A DNA stretch of 64,000 bases from JBBDMU01 sp040878115 (GTDB lineage Bacteria; Bacteroidota; Rhodothermia; Balneolales; Natronogracilivirgulaceae): positions 12,708-76,707 of the forward strand of contig JBBDMV010000108.1 of NCBI GenBank assembly GCA_040878115.1, written 5' to 3'. Each line of letters begins with the position of its first letter. The stretch's first letter is position 1. The position numbers and the translations under genes were made by a program. Below, in pieces: positions 26,707 to 35,202 of the stretch. A model generated the notes under the pieces. The model saw only the letters and a program-made list of their open reading frames with translations, ran no database searches and was not told the DNA's origin.

Positions 26707-26955
26707 TTGAATGTGTTTTCAAAAATTTCCTCTTTGCTCATCATGTTATTAGCATTCGCGTCTTATGCCGAAGCTCAAAGTGATTTCAATTCAACTTTCC
26801 GCTTTCTCAACATCCCGAGTTCAGCCCGGGCAGCGGGCTTAGGTGGTGTAAATGTGGCGTTGCCGGATGCTGATGTTACCCATTCCCAGATGAACCCTGC
26901 CCATTCAGACAAGCCTTTAATTTCAATTATAAACGTGACACTTAAAAACATATAA
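26707..26955 (+). pseudogene. Truncated PorQ-type outer-membrane protein (N-terminus only)
   Basis: 82 codons from a TTG. The first 23 residues are a signal peptide ending in AEA-Q. Residues about 24-66 carry the PorQ/PorV-like start: STFRFLNIPSSARAAGLGG followed by VNVALPDADVTHSQMNPAH. An intact PorQ is a beta-barrel of roughly 330 residues; here the frame ends after about 16 unrelated residues and its TAA shares a base with the aroC ATG. The 3' three quarters has therefore been lost by deletion. The fragment may still be translated and secreted, but cannot form the barrel. Confidence 0.7.
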
Positions 26956-28130
26956 TGATACGCTATCTTACGGCCGGTGAATCTCACGGTCCCGAATTAA
27001 CTGGAATTGTTGAAGGTTTGCCTGCGGGGCTTACACTCAAAAGTGAAGACATTGCCCTACACCTTGCGCGCCGTCAAAAAGGCTATGGAAGAGGCGGCAG
27101 GATGGCATTTGAAAAAGATGTTGCTGAGATCATTTCGGGTGTGCGTTTTAGCAAAACTATGGGTAGCCCGGTTTCTCTGAAACTTCACAACAAAGCTTTC
27201 AAGAACGACCCACAAAACTGGCCCAAAGTAATGGCTGCCGACGGTGATGGTGAGGGGGTTGAGCGAATAACCATTCCAAGACCGGGTCATGCCGATTTGG
27301 TAGGAACGCAAAAGTATCAATTAAACGATATTCGCCCGGTTATCGAACGGTCCAGTGCACGGGAGACGGGAATTCGTGTAGCATGTACCGCAACGGCCCG
27401 GATATTTTTAAAGCATTTTGGCATTGAAATAGGTGGACACGTTCTGCAAATTGGTGGTGTGGGGTATGACAAATGGGATGAGATTCGTGAGCTTGCTGAT
27501 CCGCTGACCAAACAGGGAGCTGAGAATTTATTCAGAAGAGCCGATGAATCTGAGGTGAGATGCCTGAAAGATGACCTTTCGCGGCAAATGGTAGATGAAA
27601 TTAAGGTCCGCCGTAAAGAAGGGACTTCACTTGGCGGCATTTATGAGATTGTAATCACCGGAGTTCCGGAAGGGTTGGGTAGTTACTCACAATGGGACAG
27701 GAAGATGGAAGGGCAAATTGCTCAGGCTATTATGAGTACACAGGCCATGAAGGGCGTCGAAATTGGGATAGGTTTTGAAGCAGGAAGACGACGAGGCCAT
27801 GAAATACACGACGAAATAACCTGGGATGGGAACACATATGGCCGTAAGACCAATAGGGCCGGTGGGATAGAAGGAGGTATCAGTACAGGAATGCCCATTA
27901 TCATACGCGGTGCCATGAAGCCCATACCCACTATGCTCAAGCCTATAGATACCGTCGACATTGATACCAAAGAAACCGTAGATACACGCTATGAACGGTC
28001 CGATGTTTGCGCACTGCCCAGGGCCGTGGTTGTAATTGAAAATATACTGGCACCTGTTATTGCTAATGCATTTCTCGAAAAATACGGCGGAGATTCTATC
28101 GGGGAAATCGAACAAAGATATAAAGTTTAA
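26955..28130 (+). CDS. aroC: Chorismate synthase
   Basis: 391 residues, the usual size. Marked by the N-terminal TAGESHGPELTGIVEGLPAG, RRQKGYGRGGRMAFEKD (the flavin-binding region), HADLVGTQKY, ERSSARETGIRVA and the late RSDVCALPRAVVVIENI signature. It makes chorismate from EPSP using reduced FMN, the last step of the shikimate pathway. Its ATG overlaps the stop of the porQ fragment by one base. A TPR gene follows after 12 bp and a LysM gene after that, so the three are probably one transcript. Confidence 0.97.
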   Translation: MIRYLTAGESHGPELTGIVEGLPAGLTLKSEDIALHLARRQKGYGRGGRMAFEKDVAEIISGVRFSKTMGSPVSLKLHNKAFKNDPQNWPKVMAADGDGEGVERITIPRPGHADLVGTQKYQLNDIRPVIERSSARETGIRVACTATARIFLKHFGIEIGGHVLQIGGVGYDKWDEIRELADPLTKQGAENLFRRADESEVRCLKDDLSRQMVDEIKVRRKEGTSLGGIYEIVITGVPEGLGSYSQWDRKMEGQIAQAIMSTQAMKGVEIGIGFEAGRRRGHEIHDEITWDGNTYGRKTNRAGGIEGGISTGMPIIIRGAMKPIPTMLKPIDTVDIDTKETVDTRYERSDVCALPRAVVVIENILAPVIANAFLEKYGGDSIGEIEQRYKV

Positions 28131-28142
28131 AAAGCTGATATT

Positions 28143-28466
28143 ATGCAAAAGAAAAGAATGGAAAAGCTGAAAGAGTTTTTAGCAAAAGATCCCACAGATT
28201 CTTTTGCTAAATTTGCTTTAGCTCTGGAGTATGTGAATCTTTCAGAGTTGGACACGGCCAGAGCTTTGTTCGAAGAACTTCAACAAGATGATCCTGAGTA
28301 TGTAGGTCTGTATTACCATTTGGGTAAGCTTTATGAAAATCTAGATGAAACAGGTCCTGCTATTACAACTTACAACAAAGGAATAGAAGTTGCGGAAAAT
28401 GCTGCCGATGAGCATTCTGCATCAGAACTACGTCAAGCTTTATTAGAAATCGAATCAGAGGATTAA
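28143..28466 (+). CDS. Small tetratricopeptide-repeat protein
   Basis: 107 residues with about two and a half TPR units: FAKFALALEYVNLSELDTARALFEELQQDDPEYVG and YYHLGKLYENLDETGPAITTYNKGIEVAEN (each shown only as the helix pairs they form). No signal peptide or membrane segment, so a cytoplasmic scaffold or adaptor. It is sandwiched between aroC and a LysM gene with gaps of 12 and 4 bp. Function unknown. Confidence 0.85.
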   Translation: MQKKRMEKLKEFLAKDPTDSFAKFALALEYVNLSELDTARALFEELQQDDPEYVGLYYHLGKLYENLDETGPAITTYNKGIEVAENAADEHSASELRQALLEIESED

Positions 28467-28470
28467 CCCC

Positions 28471-29691
28471 ATGAAAAGTTTAAAAAATACCATTGCAAAA
28501 AATTTAGTAGCTTTTTTATTCTCACATTTCCTTGTATTTAGTGCCATGAATTTGCATGCTCAGGAAAAGCATACGGTTCGTTCCGGAGATACGCTTTTTG
28601 GCATATCCAATACATATGATGTCACCGTTAATGATATTAGAAAGTGGAATGATATTAATGGAAATTCGATATCAGTCGATCAGGTCCTGATTGTATCTGG
28701 TCCGGACCAAAGCCGCGGATCTTCAGAGTCTACTTTATCACAAGAAGGCACCATACACACTGTTGAGGCCGGAGAGACTTTGTTTCGCATATCCCGCCAA
28801 TATAATGTGAGCGTTAATGACATCAGAGAGTGGAATAACCTAAGCAATGATGATCTGAAAATAGGCGAAGAGCTAAAAATCCACAAAGATGCTGTTACTG
28901 AAAACAGTTCACCGGTGGTCGAAAACATAAGTGAGAGTTCCTCATTATCAACCCGGCCCTCGCAAGATTATCATGAAGTAGCTCGTGGCGAAACGCTGTA
29001 TCGAATTTCTCAACAATATAATATGAGCGTGTCTGAGCTCCAGCAGCTTAACAATATTGAGGGCTCTCAGCTAAATATTGGCCAATTTCTTATTGTGCAT
29101 GCAAGTAAGCCAGCCTCATCAGGCATAAGCAAAGCTACGGTGACTGAAGTGGTAGAAGCGGAAGAAGGAGAAGCAGCGGGAGCGGACATTTCAACACCTC
29201 TGGGAGCATTTGAAAGCCATATTTTAGGAGAAAATGAAACCGTTGAAGGATTAATTACCCATTACCGTATGGACCAGGAAGAGTTTTCCAGCCTGAACCC
29301 CCATTTCAAATTGGATGAAATCAAAGCCGGTGATAGCTTGAAAGTCTTAAAGCCGGTCACATCCGGACGAAAGAATCCCTACCGGGTAGGTTCCAATTTA
29401 GAAGAAGGTGGAGATATATCGGTGACTGTTTATGATCCTCAGCAAAAAGGCAGCACAACAACCAGTGGTGACTTATATAACCCCGGTCATCTCACAGCTG
29501 CCCATGCTTCATTAAGACTTGGTAAGGTTATATATATTGAAAACCCTGCCAATGAGAAAGGTATTTTTGTACAGATCAATGACCGGGTAACCGGAAATTA
29601 TGTGAAGCTCTCCTCTGCCGCTTTTCAGTCTCTTGGTTTTGAAAAGAGCGACGAACTTGCAGCCAGGATATACGAAGAGATGCCCCAATAA
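28471..29691 (+). CDS. Secreted LysM-repeat protein with RlpA-like C-terminal domain
   Basis: 406 residues with a signal peptide ending at about residue 30. Three clear LysM domains start with HTVRSGDTLFGIS, HTVEAGETLFRIS and HEVARGETLYRIS (about 34, 96 and 167); a weaker fourth begins with HILGENETVEGLI near 250. From about 310 a double-psi beta-barrel of the RlpA type follows, with VTVYDPQQKGSTTTSGDLY, AAHASLRLGKV and QINDRVTGNYVKLS, keeping the key aspartate in the INDR motif. It should bind peptidoglycan and may cleave glycan strands devoid of stem peptides at division sites. It ends the aroC-TPR-LysM run. Confidence 0.85.
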   Translation: MKSLKNTIAKNLVAFLFSHFLVFSAMNLHAQEKHTVRSGDTLFGISNTYDVTVNDIRKWNDINGNSISVDQVLIVSGPDQSRGSSESTLSQEGTIHTVEAGETLFRISRQYNVSVNDIREWNNLSNDDLKIGEELKIHKDAVTENSSPVVENISESSSLSTRPSQDYHEVARGETLYRISQQYNMSVSELQQLNNIEGSQLNIGQFLIVHASKPASSGISKATVTEVVEAEEGEAAGADISTPLGAFESHILGENETVEGLITHYRMDQEEFSSLNPHFKLDEIKAGDSLKVLKPVTSGRKNPYRVGSNLEEGGDISVTVYDPQQKGSTTTSGDLYNPGHLTAAHASLRLGKVIYIENPANEKGIFVQINDRVTGNYVKLSSAAFQSLGFEKSDELAARIYEEMPQ

Positions 29692-30072
29692 ATAGGTCCT
29701 GCATGGCTTATTTTAGAAAAAGCAGAAGCTTAACATACAGCTTCTTATACCCATCTATCGCGGATTTGGCATAGCAGCATGGGCCCATTCTCTTTACAAC
29801 CTGATGCTTCTTTTAGTCCGGAGTTAAATTAAACTTTGCGTAGCGATTAGCAGCGCCTGCTCGCCGGAAATATTTATTAAAATACTGTAACGCCTTGTTA
29901 TATAGGCGAATTAGTTTGCAGCTTTTCGTGTTTATTTGATGATATTAATTAGCGCTGCGCTCAGATATAACTATATTAAAGAGCAGGCAAAAAAAACTGC
30001 GTATTTAATAACAAGAGAGAAAAAAGCATCATTCAAATGGGTGCAAAACGCTATTTTAATATGGGGATAAGG
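29692..30072. other. Intergenic gap before the ECF sigma gene
   Basis: 381 bp without a convincing gene. An imperfect terminator-like hairpin (AGAAGCT at 29724-29730 with AGCTTCT at 29739-29745) lies 33 bp after the LysM gene stop. The rest is AT-rich and contains a small stem, CGCC...GGCG, near 29891-29908. The promoter of the sigma gene should lie here, but I cannot place it with confidence. Confidence 0.4.
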
Positions 30073-30654
30073 ATGACTGAACTAAATTTAGAGGAGGTTC
30101 AGAAGCAAGACGATTTTAGGATGGAGATTATTCCGCATCTGGATGCAATTTATAATTTCGCTCTGCGATTAACTTCGGACCCGAATGACGCCGAAGATCT
30201 TGTTCAGGATACAATCGTCAAAGCATTTAGGTTTTTTAGCAGTTATGAAAAAGGCACCAATGCCAAGGCATGGTTATTCCGGATCCTTAAAAACTCCTAT
30301 ATCAACAATTACCGAAAGCAGTCTAAGCAACCACATCAAGTTGACTACAACGATATAGCCGCTTACTATGAATCCATACGAAGCGAACAATCGGATACTA
30401 CCGATATGGAGAACATCCTATACCGGAATTTACTTGATGACGACGTAACCAATGCCCTGTCAATTTTGCCGGATGAATTTCGTACCGTTGTTTTACTTTG
30501 TGATATCGAAGGGTTTACCTATGAAGAAATCGCTAACATGGTAGATGTGCCTATTGGTACGATACGTTCGAGGCTGCATCGGGGACGAAACCTACTAAGA
30601 GGACAGCTTATCGAATATGCTGTCAAACGTGGTTACGACAGTACACGTCATTAA
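30073..30654 (+). CDS. ECF-type sigma-70 factor
   Basis: 193 residues. The start at 30073 is preferred to an ATG 36 bp upstream because a purine-rich GGGATAAGG lies just before it and because MTELNLEEVQKQDDF begins the helix leading to region 2. Region 2 is at about 25-95 with IYNFALRLTSDPNDAEDLVQDTIVKAF and KAWLFRILKNSYINNYRK. Region 4 is at about 130-185 with FRTVVLLCDIEGFTYEEIANMV and PIGTIRSRLHRGRNLLRG. An anti-sigma gene is not adjacent, so the regulon and control are unknown. RNase P RNA is convergent at once downstream. Confidence 0.9.
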   Translation: MTELNLEEVQKQDDFRMEIIPHLDAIYNFALRLTSDPNDAEDLVQDTIVKAFRFFSSYEKGTNAKAWLFRILKNSYINNYRKQSKQPHQVDYNDIAAYYESIRSEQSDTTDMENILYRNLLDDDVTNALSILPDEFRTVVLLCDIEGFTYEEIANMVDVPIGTIRSRLHRGRNLLRGQLIEYAVKRGYDSTRH

Positions 30655-30660
30655 ATAAAA

Positions 30661-31022
30661 AAAGCGGGTTGCCTGTAAGCCGAATTCTGTATTCCGGAAC
30701 AAGCCGGAATGGTAATCATTTATCTAAGATTATCGTCACCGATAACCTTATGCGGTCTACCCGGCAGTATCGTGACAAGCTACACACTGCCTTACTTGAC
30801 CTTGCACCCCGTGAGGTTTACCATGCACCATTTCGTCACCGAAACGGACGGTGAGCTCTTACCTCGCCATTTCACCCTTACCTTGATCTGAACAAGGCGG
30901 TATATTTTCTGTTGCACTTTCTGTCTCCGAAAAATCGGGGCCTTCCTGTTAGGAAGCACGGCGCTTGTAGGTGTTCGGACTTTCCTCTCCAAAAATGGAG
31001 CGATTACCCGACAACCCTGCTT
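30661..31022 (-). ncRNA. rnpB: RNase P RNA (bacterial type A)
   Basis: On the minus strand, starting near 31022, GCAGGGTTGTCGGGTAATCGC is followed by GGAGAGGAAAGTCCGAACAC, the P4-proximal universally conserved block. The 3' end near 30664-30700 has GGCTTACAGGCAACCCGC, which closes the P1 helix with the 5' end. Length about 360 nt. The P1-closing strand is followed by seven T, which would terminate transcription. It is the ribozyme that trims tRNA 5' leaders. Confidence 0.93.
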
Positions 31023-31125
31023 TTTTCATTTTAACGAATTAATATAAACCTATTGCATATCTGTGATCAAGCCCAGAGAAAACCTGATAAATACTACCTA
31101 AAGATTATCCTGCCTAAGGTTTTAC

Positions 31126-31908
31126 CTATTTTGAACTAAAAGCCTTTTTTGCTTCTGTAAAAAACGATGGGTCAACTACAATTCGCCCACTGTTCTCATC
31201 AATAATGATCTTATTCATACGCCGAACATCAACCTGGACCTGCGGAGGCAGCATCATACCCATACTGGAGCCTTTTTCCATTGCAACTACAGCTATATTG
31301 TTATTAAGGCCTTCCCTAAGGCGTTCATAGCTTTTTAGGTACCGTGAAGATATTTCTTTAGCAGCCTTATCGCGCTTTTTTAGCAGTGTTTTTTCCTCGC
31401 TTTTGGTACTTTCCACTAACTTATCCAGGTTGTCTTTCATTTCCTGAAGCACTTCAGCCGTTTTAACCTGCTTTTCTTCGAACTCCACCAGACTTTTATC
31501 CAGCTCATCAGATATTAATGCTATTTCCTCAATACGAGTTTTAGCATTTTCTACAGCTTGGTTCTGAGATTCGATCTCTTTGGTAAGAGCATCATATTCG
31601 CGATTGTTACGAACAGTCAATTGTTGCTCTTCGTATTTTTTTACAATAGCTTCGGAATCTTTAATCTCTGTTTCAAGTTGAGAATGCTCAAGTTTTAACT
31701 CTTTTTGCTCGGCTTTAGTCCTGTTGACTCGTGCATTAAGTCTGGCGAGATCTGTTTCTACGTCTAGAATATCCTCCGGCAAGTCACCTCTGAGCCGGGT
31801 AAGTTCATCAATTCGCGAATCGATGAATTGCAGATTAGCCAGACTCTGCAGGATCTCTTGTACGCTATTGCTACTTTGGTCCGTTTTGTTCTTTGTTTCT
31901 GTAGTCAT
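31126..31908 (-). CDS. Coiled-coil protein with degenerate C4-type zinc ribbon (CT398/YbgI-neighbour type)
   Basis: 260 residues. Residues about 15-190 are an almost continuous coiled coil with a hairpin at about 105-120 (QQLTVRNNREYDALTKEIES). A C-terminal 50-residue module matches the zinc-ribbon family by LPPQVQVDVRRMNKIIIDENSGRIVVD, but the four cysteines expected in GxCGGC and CxxCGRI positions are replaced by S, M, D and N. Its ATG overlaps the stop of the Nif3 gene by four bases, and the two genes commonly occur together in this group. It may act as an assembly or tethering factor; the exact role is unknown. Confidence 0.8.
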   Translation of the reverse strand: MTTETKNKTDQSSNSVQEILQSLANLQFIDSRIDELTRLRGDLPEDILDVETDLARLNARVNRTKAEQKELKLEHSQLETEIKDSEAIVKKYEEQQLTVRNNREYDALTKEIESQNQAVENAKTRIEEIALISDELDKSLVEFEEKQVKTAEVLQEMKDNLDKLVESTKSEEKTLLKKRDKAAKEISSRYLKSYERLREGLNNNIAVVAMEKGSSMGMMLPPQVQVDVRRMNKIIIDENSGRIVVDPSFFTEAKKAFSSK

Positions 31909-32699
31909 TTATAGGTTTGTATTGGGTTTGTATTAACGCTTGTTGATTCTACAATCAATTCAGGAAACTTAGTCCTCAAGACATCTCGCATGATATTAAT
32001 AATAGGGGATTCACTCTCATAATGCCCCACGTCCAGAAGCATGAAATCAGTCTTTCCTGTAAAGAAATCGTGGTATTTGATATCAGAGGTTATATAAGCA
32101 TCTGCTCCCAAAGTCATAGCACTTTGTGCCAGGGAAAATCCAGATCCGCCGCATACAGCAACTTTACCAATGGATCCCCGACTGCCTGAATAACGAATAA
32201 CATCGCAATTTAATTTTATCTTAACATGTTCGAGGAAGTCTGATTCCCCAAGTTTAGTATCAAATTCGCCGATCACACCAAGACCATGGGGTATGGGCCC
32301 GTTCTCTTCCCGGGTTAAAAAGGTGTTCTTTTTAAGGCTAAGCTGGCTGGCCATCACAAAAGAGACACCGCCGCGGGCGGCATCGAGATTAGTGTGAACA
32401 GCCAGAACGGCAATGTCATTGGAAATAAGTTTGTAGAGGACCTTCCCTATATCGTTATCCGGGTTTATTCTGCTTAGCTTTTTAAATATGACCGGATGAT
32501 GGGCAACGATAAGATCGCACTTCAGGTCAAGTGCTTCATCAACAACATCTTCAGTAACATCAAGACAGGTGAGGACTTTTTTGACAGGCTTATTTTTACT
32601 TCCGGTGAGTAGACCTATGTTATCGTAGTCTAGCTTCGTACTTTCGGGTGCCCAATTATCAAAAAAGGCAGAAATATGACCGGCCGTATATGTTGTCAT
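31905..32699 (-). CDS. Nif3-like dinuclear metal-centre protein (GTP cyclohydrolase I type 2 family)
   Basis: 264 residues. The fold is seen in the motifs DLIVAHHPVIFKKL (about 65-78), AVHTNLDAARGGVSF and the C-terminal DVGHYESESPII, each providing histidines or acidic ligands of a two-metal centre. It is shorter than the 360-residue versions with a PII-like insert, and close to E. coli YbgI. The substrate is not settled; ring-opening cyclohydrolase activity is reported for relatives. The gene is first in a two-gene overlap with the coiled-coil gene. Confidence 0.92.
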   Translation of the reverse strand: MTTYTAGHISAFFDNWAPESTKLDYDNIGLLTGSKNKPVKKVLTCLDVTEDVVDEALDLKCDLIVAHHPVIFKKLSRINPDNDIGKVLYKLISNDIAVLAVHTNLDAARGGVSFVMASQLSLKKNTFLTREENGPIPHGLGVIGEFDTKLGESDFLEHVKIKLNCDVIRYSGSRGSIGKVAVCGGSGFSLAQSAMTLGADAYITSDIKYHDFFTGKTDFMLLDVGHYESESPIINIMRDVLRTKFPELIVESTSVNTNPIQTYK

Positions 32700-32934
32700 T
32701 CCTTAGGGTGGCCTCCCTGCCGCCTGTATGTAGCCCCAGGAGGCAATCCGAAATGATCATGTAGTGGTAAAAAATCCAAAAATACCATTCTGAAGCAAAA
32801 GAAAGATCAGGATTACCTTAAATTAATTAGAACAGTAAAATAAACTTTTTCTGTTCAAACTAAAAGTATAATTTTGTAGGGTAACTTCTTATCTCTTTTG
32901 TATTAAATATAAAATCGAAGTAATTTATTAGTAC

Positions 32935-33618
32935 ATGCAAATTTATGACAATATTAGAAATATCAGGGAAAGAATTAAACTCACTTGTGAACACTCAGGG
33001 CGAGACCCTGAAGAAATAACGCTGATTGCCGTCAGCAAAACAAAGCCTGTGGAAGCCATACAACAAGCCGTTGACTGCGGAGAACGCCATTTTGGTGAGA
33101 ATAAGGTTCAGGAACTTATCAGTAAAATGGAGAAATTTGGAGATGGCCCGCATTGGCATATGATAGGGGCACTTCAAACCAACAAGATCAAATACCTGGT
33201 TCATCGCGTAAACTGGATTCATTCTATTGGAAAGCTGAAACAACTTAAAGAAGTAGAAAAAAGGGCCGGCGCCATTGAAAGGGCCGTCAATGTGCTGATC
33301 CAAATAAATATCAGCGCTGAAGACCAGAAAAGTGGATTTGCACCGGATGACCTGAAAGAGGTTTTAACCTATGCTCAAACGTTAAAGTGGGCCAGGGTGC
33401 AGGGCCTGATGGGTATGGCGTCTTTCACCGAAGATGTGGAAGTTATACGGCCCGAGTTTAAACTTCTCAGAGAGCTGAGAGATACGCACAAAAAACTGGA
33501 AACTGAAAACGTAAAGATGCACCATCTTTCCATGGGGATGACCAATGATCTCGAAACGGCCATTGAAGAAGGTTCTACTATGGTTCGCATAGGGACTGCC
33601 ATATTCGGGGGCCGGTAA
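32935..33618 (+). CDS. YggS/PROSC-family pyridoxal phosphate homeostasis protein
   Basis: 227 residues, a typical single-domain alanine-racemase-fold protein. The PLP lysine is K35 in LIAVSKTKP. Other marks are FGENKVQELISKM, WHMIGALQTNKIKYLV, GLMGMASF and LSMGMTNDLETAIEEGSTMVRIGTAIFG. It keeps the pool of free PLP balanced and also affects amino acid metabolism. A TAATTTTG box at 32869-32876 could be its promoter -7 element, but a clear -33 box is not seen. A DivIVA-domain gene follows after 172 bp. Confidence 0.95.
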   Translation: MQIYDNIRNIRERIKLTCEHSGRDPEEITLIAVSKTKPVEAIQQAVDCGERHFGENKVQELISKMEKFGDGPHWHMIGALQTNKIKYLVHRVNWIHSIGKLKQLKEVEKRAGAIERAVNVLIQINISAEDQKSGFAPDDLKEVLTYAQTLKWARVQGLMGMASFTEDVEVIRPEFKLLRELRDTHKKLETENVKMHHLSMGMTNDLETAIEEGSTMVRIGTAIFGGR

Positions 33619-33626
33619 ATTTGATG

Positions 33627-33699
33627 AACCACAACGTGCACAACGGACGCAAAGTAGAGAATATTTAACATCATTGTGACCTTCGTGCCCTTTGTGGTT
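33627..33699. repeat. Inverted repeat AACCACAA / TTGTGGTT in the yggS-divIVA gap
   Basis: AACCACAA at 33627-33634 pairs with TTGTGGTT at 33692-33699. The inner sequence contains CTTCGTGCCCTTTGTGGTT, a phrase I have the impression of seeing in many intergenic regions of unrelated bacteria, so this may be a mobile or REP-like piece. Confidence 0.4.
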
Positions 33700-33790
33700 T
33701 CATTTCTTTCATATATAAGCTTGAAAATGAACCGTACGTACAATACATTGAAGTAAAATAGCCAAACCACCTGAAAAAACCCCATTTCCA

Positions 33791-34432
33791 ATGAACCTGA
33801 CGGCTCTCGAAATCAAGCAACAAACTTTTGAAAAATCCCTTCGCGGCTTCGATGTAACAGAGGTTAAAAGCTTTCTAAACCTTGTTTCAAGTGAATGGGA
33901 GCATTTTGTGTCAAAAATGAAAGACCAGGAAACCGAAATAAGCAGGTTGAAAGATAAGATCAAGCATTACGAAAAGGTTGAAGAAGCACTACATGAAACC
34001 CTGCAGTCTGCCAAGGCATCAGCCGCCCAGCTTTTAAAAAGTGCCAATGTGGAATCGGAAACGAAAATCCAGAAAGCCGAACTGGAGGCCGAAAAGATCA
34101 TTCAGACTGCACAAGACCAACGCCGTGAAATCCGCATGGAAACCATCAATTTGCTTGACCGGCGTAAAGAAATGGTCCGGGGGATCAAATCCTATCTCGC
34201 TATGGCCGGAGAATCACTGGATTCCTTTGCGGAGGATGAATCATCAATATATAAGGCCCCCAAAGTTATCGATGAACCTGCGCCAAAAGCAGATCATAAA
34301 ATAAGCAGTTCTGATGACGATAAAGCAAATAATGAAGAAACCCCCGTAAAGTCGGCTGAGGAAGACAGAAAGGTAAAGTATTTCTCAACCGATCCCGACG
34401 ATATGGATGACCTGCTTGATGAAATAGATTGA
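33791..34432 (+). CDS. DivIVA-domain protein
   Basis: 213 residues. The N-terminal DivIVA membrane-binding hook is clear: MNLTALEIKQQTFEKSLRGF then DVTEVKSFLNLVSSEWE. A long coiled coil follows (about 35-130) with EEALHETLQSAKASAAQLLKSA-type heptads, then an acidic, low-complexity tail rich in D, E and K ending in DDMDDLLDEID. It likely recognises membrane curvature at poles or division sites. It is downstream of yggS, as divIVA genes often are near yggS in Gram-positive bacteria. An AGCCT/AGGCT hairpin with a T run lies 57 bp after the stop. Confidence 0.88.
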   Translation: MNLTALEIKQQTFEKSLRGFDVTEVKSFLNLVSSEWEHFVSKMKDQETEISRLKDKIKHYEKVEEALHETLQSAKASAAQLLKSANVESETKIQKAELEAEKIIQTAQDQRREIRMETINLLDRRKEMVRGIKSYLAMAGESLDSFAEDESSIYKAPKVIDEPAPKADHKISSSDDDKANNEETPVKSAEEDRKVKYFSTDPDDMDDLLDEID

Positions 34433-34488
34433 AGGACCAATGGGTGATATTATAGCGTAAGCATAAGTATCCCTAAAGCCCGTCAAGT

Positions 34489-34514
34489 AGCCTTAATTAT
34501 TTAGGCTTTTTTCT
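34489..34514 (+). terminator. Probable terminator of the divIVA gene
   Basis: AGCCT at 34489-34493 pairs with AGGCT around a short AT loop and is followed by six T from about 34507. The stem is short, so termination may be partial. Confidence 0.45.
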
Positions 34515-34870
34515 ATAATAAACGCATTTATCGAAAATCCCCACCACCAAAACCTCTCCGTTATGCCTCGTTAATTAGCGGCTGGAAATTGTATTTTCAG
34601 CCCTTATTTTAACCTGCACTTTTGCACCGACCTTGGCCGTACCTCGTCCGTACCAACTCCCGGAAAACCGTTACCCTCTTGTTGCGTGTGTAGGACCAGT
34701 TCAGGCCAAGGTCAAGCCGAGTTTCAGGGGGCATATTTTGGTTGCTGTTGGATGCCTGAGAAAGCGCCTTAATTGTTTAGGCATATATTATGAATTGACG
34801 AGGATTTTACGCACAATCAGGCTAATATCCCGGCCCTACGGGCCGGTGGTTTGGGTGCGATAATATTTTT

Positions 34871-35052
34871 TTCTACAAACATTTTGCCCCTATTGGGGCT
34901 GGTTGATCATCATACGCATAATATTTATTCATCTCGTTTATCGGACTAATATGTTTAAGCCATCAATACAAATATTATGCTATGTGGGCGGGCCGATCTA
35001 TTTGTAGGCCCGATTCGCCGCCACCGGCCATCGGGCTGAAATGTTTGTAGAA
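34871..35052. repeat. 182-bp element with perfect 14-bp terminal inverted repeats (MITE-like)
   Basis: TTCTACAAACATTT at 34871-34884 is the exact reverse complement of AAATGTTTGTAGAA at 35039-35052. Inside are a GCCCC/GGGGC hairpin at 34886-34899 and several GGGC/GCCC arms between 34985 and 35036. The non-coding inside, size and terminal repeats fit a non-autonomous mobile element, though no flanking duplication was identified. Confidence 0.45.
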
Positions 35053-35202
35053 GCTGGAGGCTAATTGATCATTTATAAGGTTGATAAAAACAGCCAGGGA
35101 ATTGGAGTAAAGTTTATTAAAATTGTTAAATTTTCATTACCTTTTAGCCACAGGAACAAGTTTATTACTGTTAGTTGCAAAACGCCTGGATATCGAATAA
35201 TC

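Larger units (their letters stand above)
34433..35202. other. Repeat-rich intergenic region
   Basis: 770 bp with no convincing gene. It contains two copies of a 17-bp self-complementary sequence (34490-34506 and 34766-34782, one mismatch), a 10-bp inverted repeat (34629-34638 with 34704-34713), a hairpin at 34830-34846, and a 182-bp element bounded by 14-bp inverted repeats, described separately. The upstream region of the purine nucleoside phosphorylase gene must lie in the last 150 bp. Confidence 0.5.

Noticed and set aside
30661..30891. Short plus-strand open frames just after the sigma factor gene
   Set aside because: They lie inside the RNase P RNA gene on the opposite strand, whose conserved blocks are clear.
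34633..34863. A 76-codon open frame in the repeat-rich gap
   Set aside because: It covers inverted repeats and has no protein-like pattern; the region is regarded as non-coding.
34871..35052. Interpretation of the 182-bp inverted-repeat element as an intact insertion sequence
   Set aside because: It is too short to encode a transposase and contains no open frame of interest, so only a non-autonomous element is suggested.
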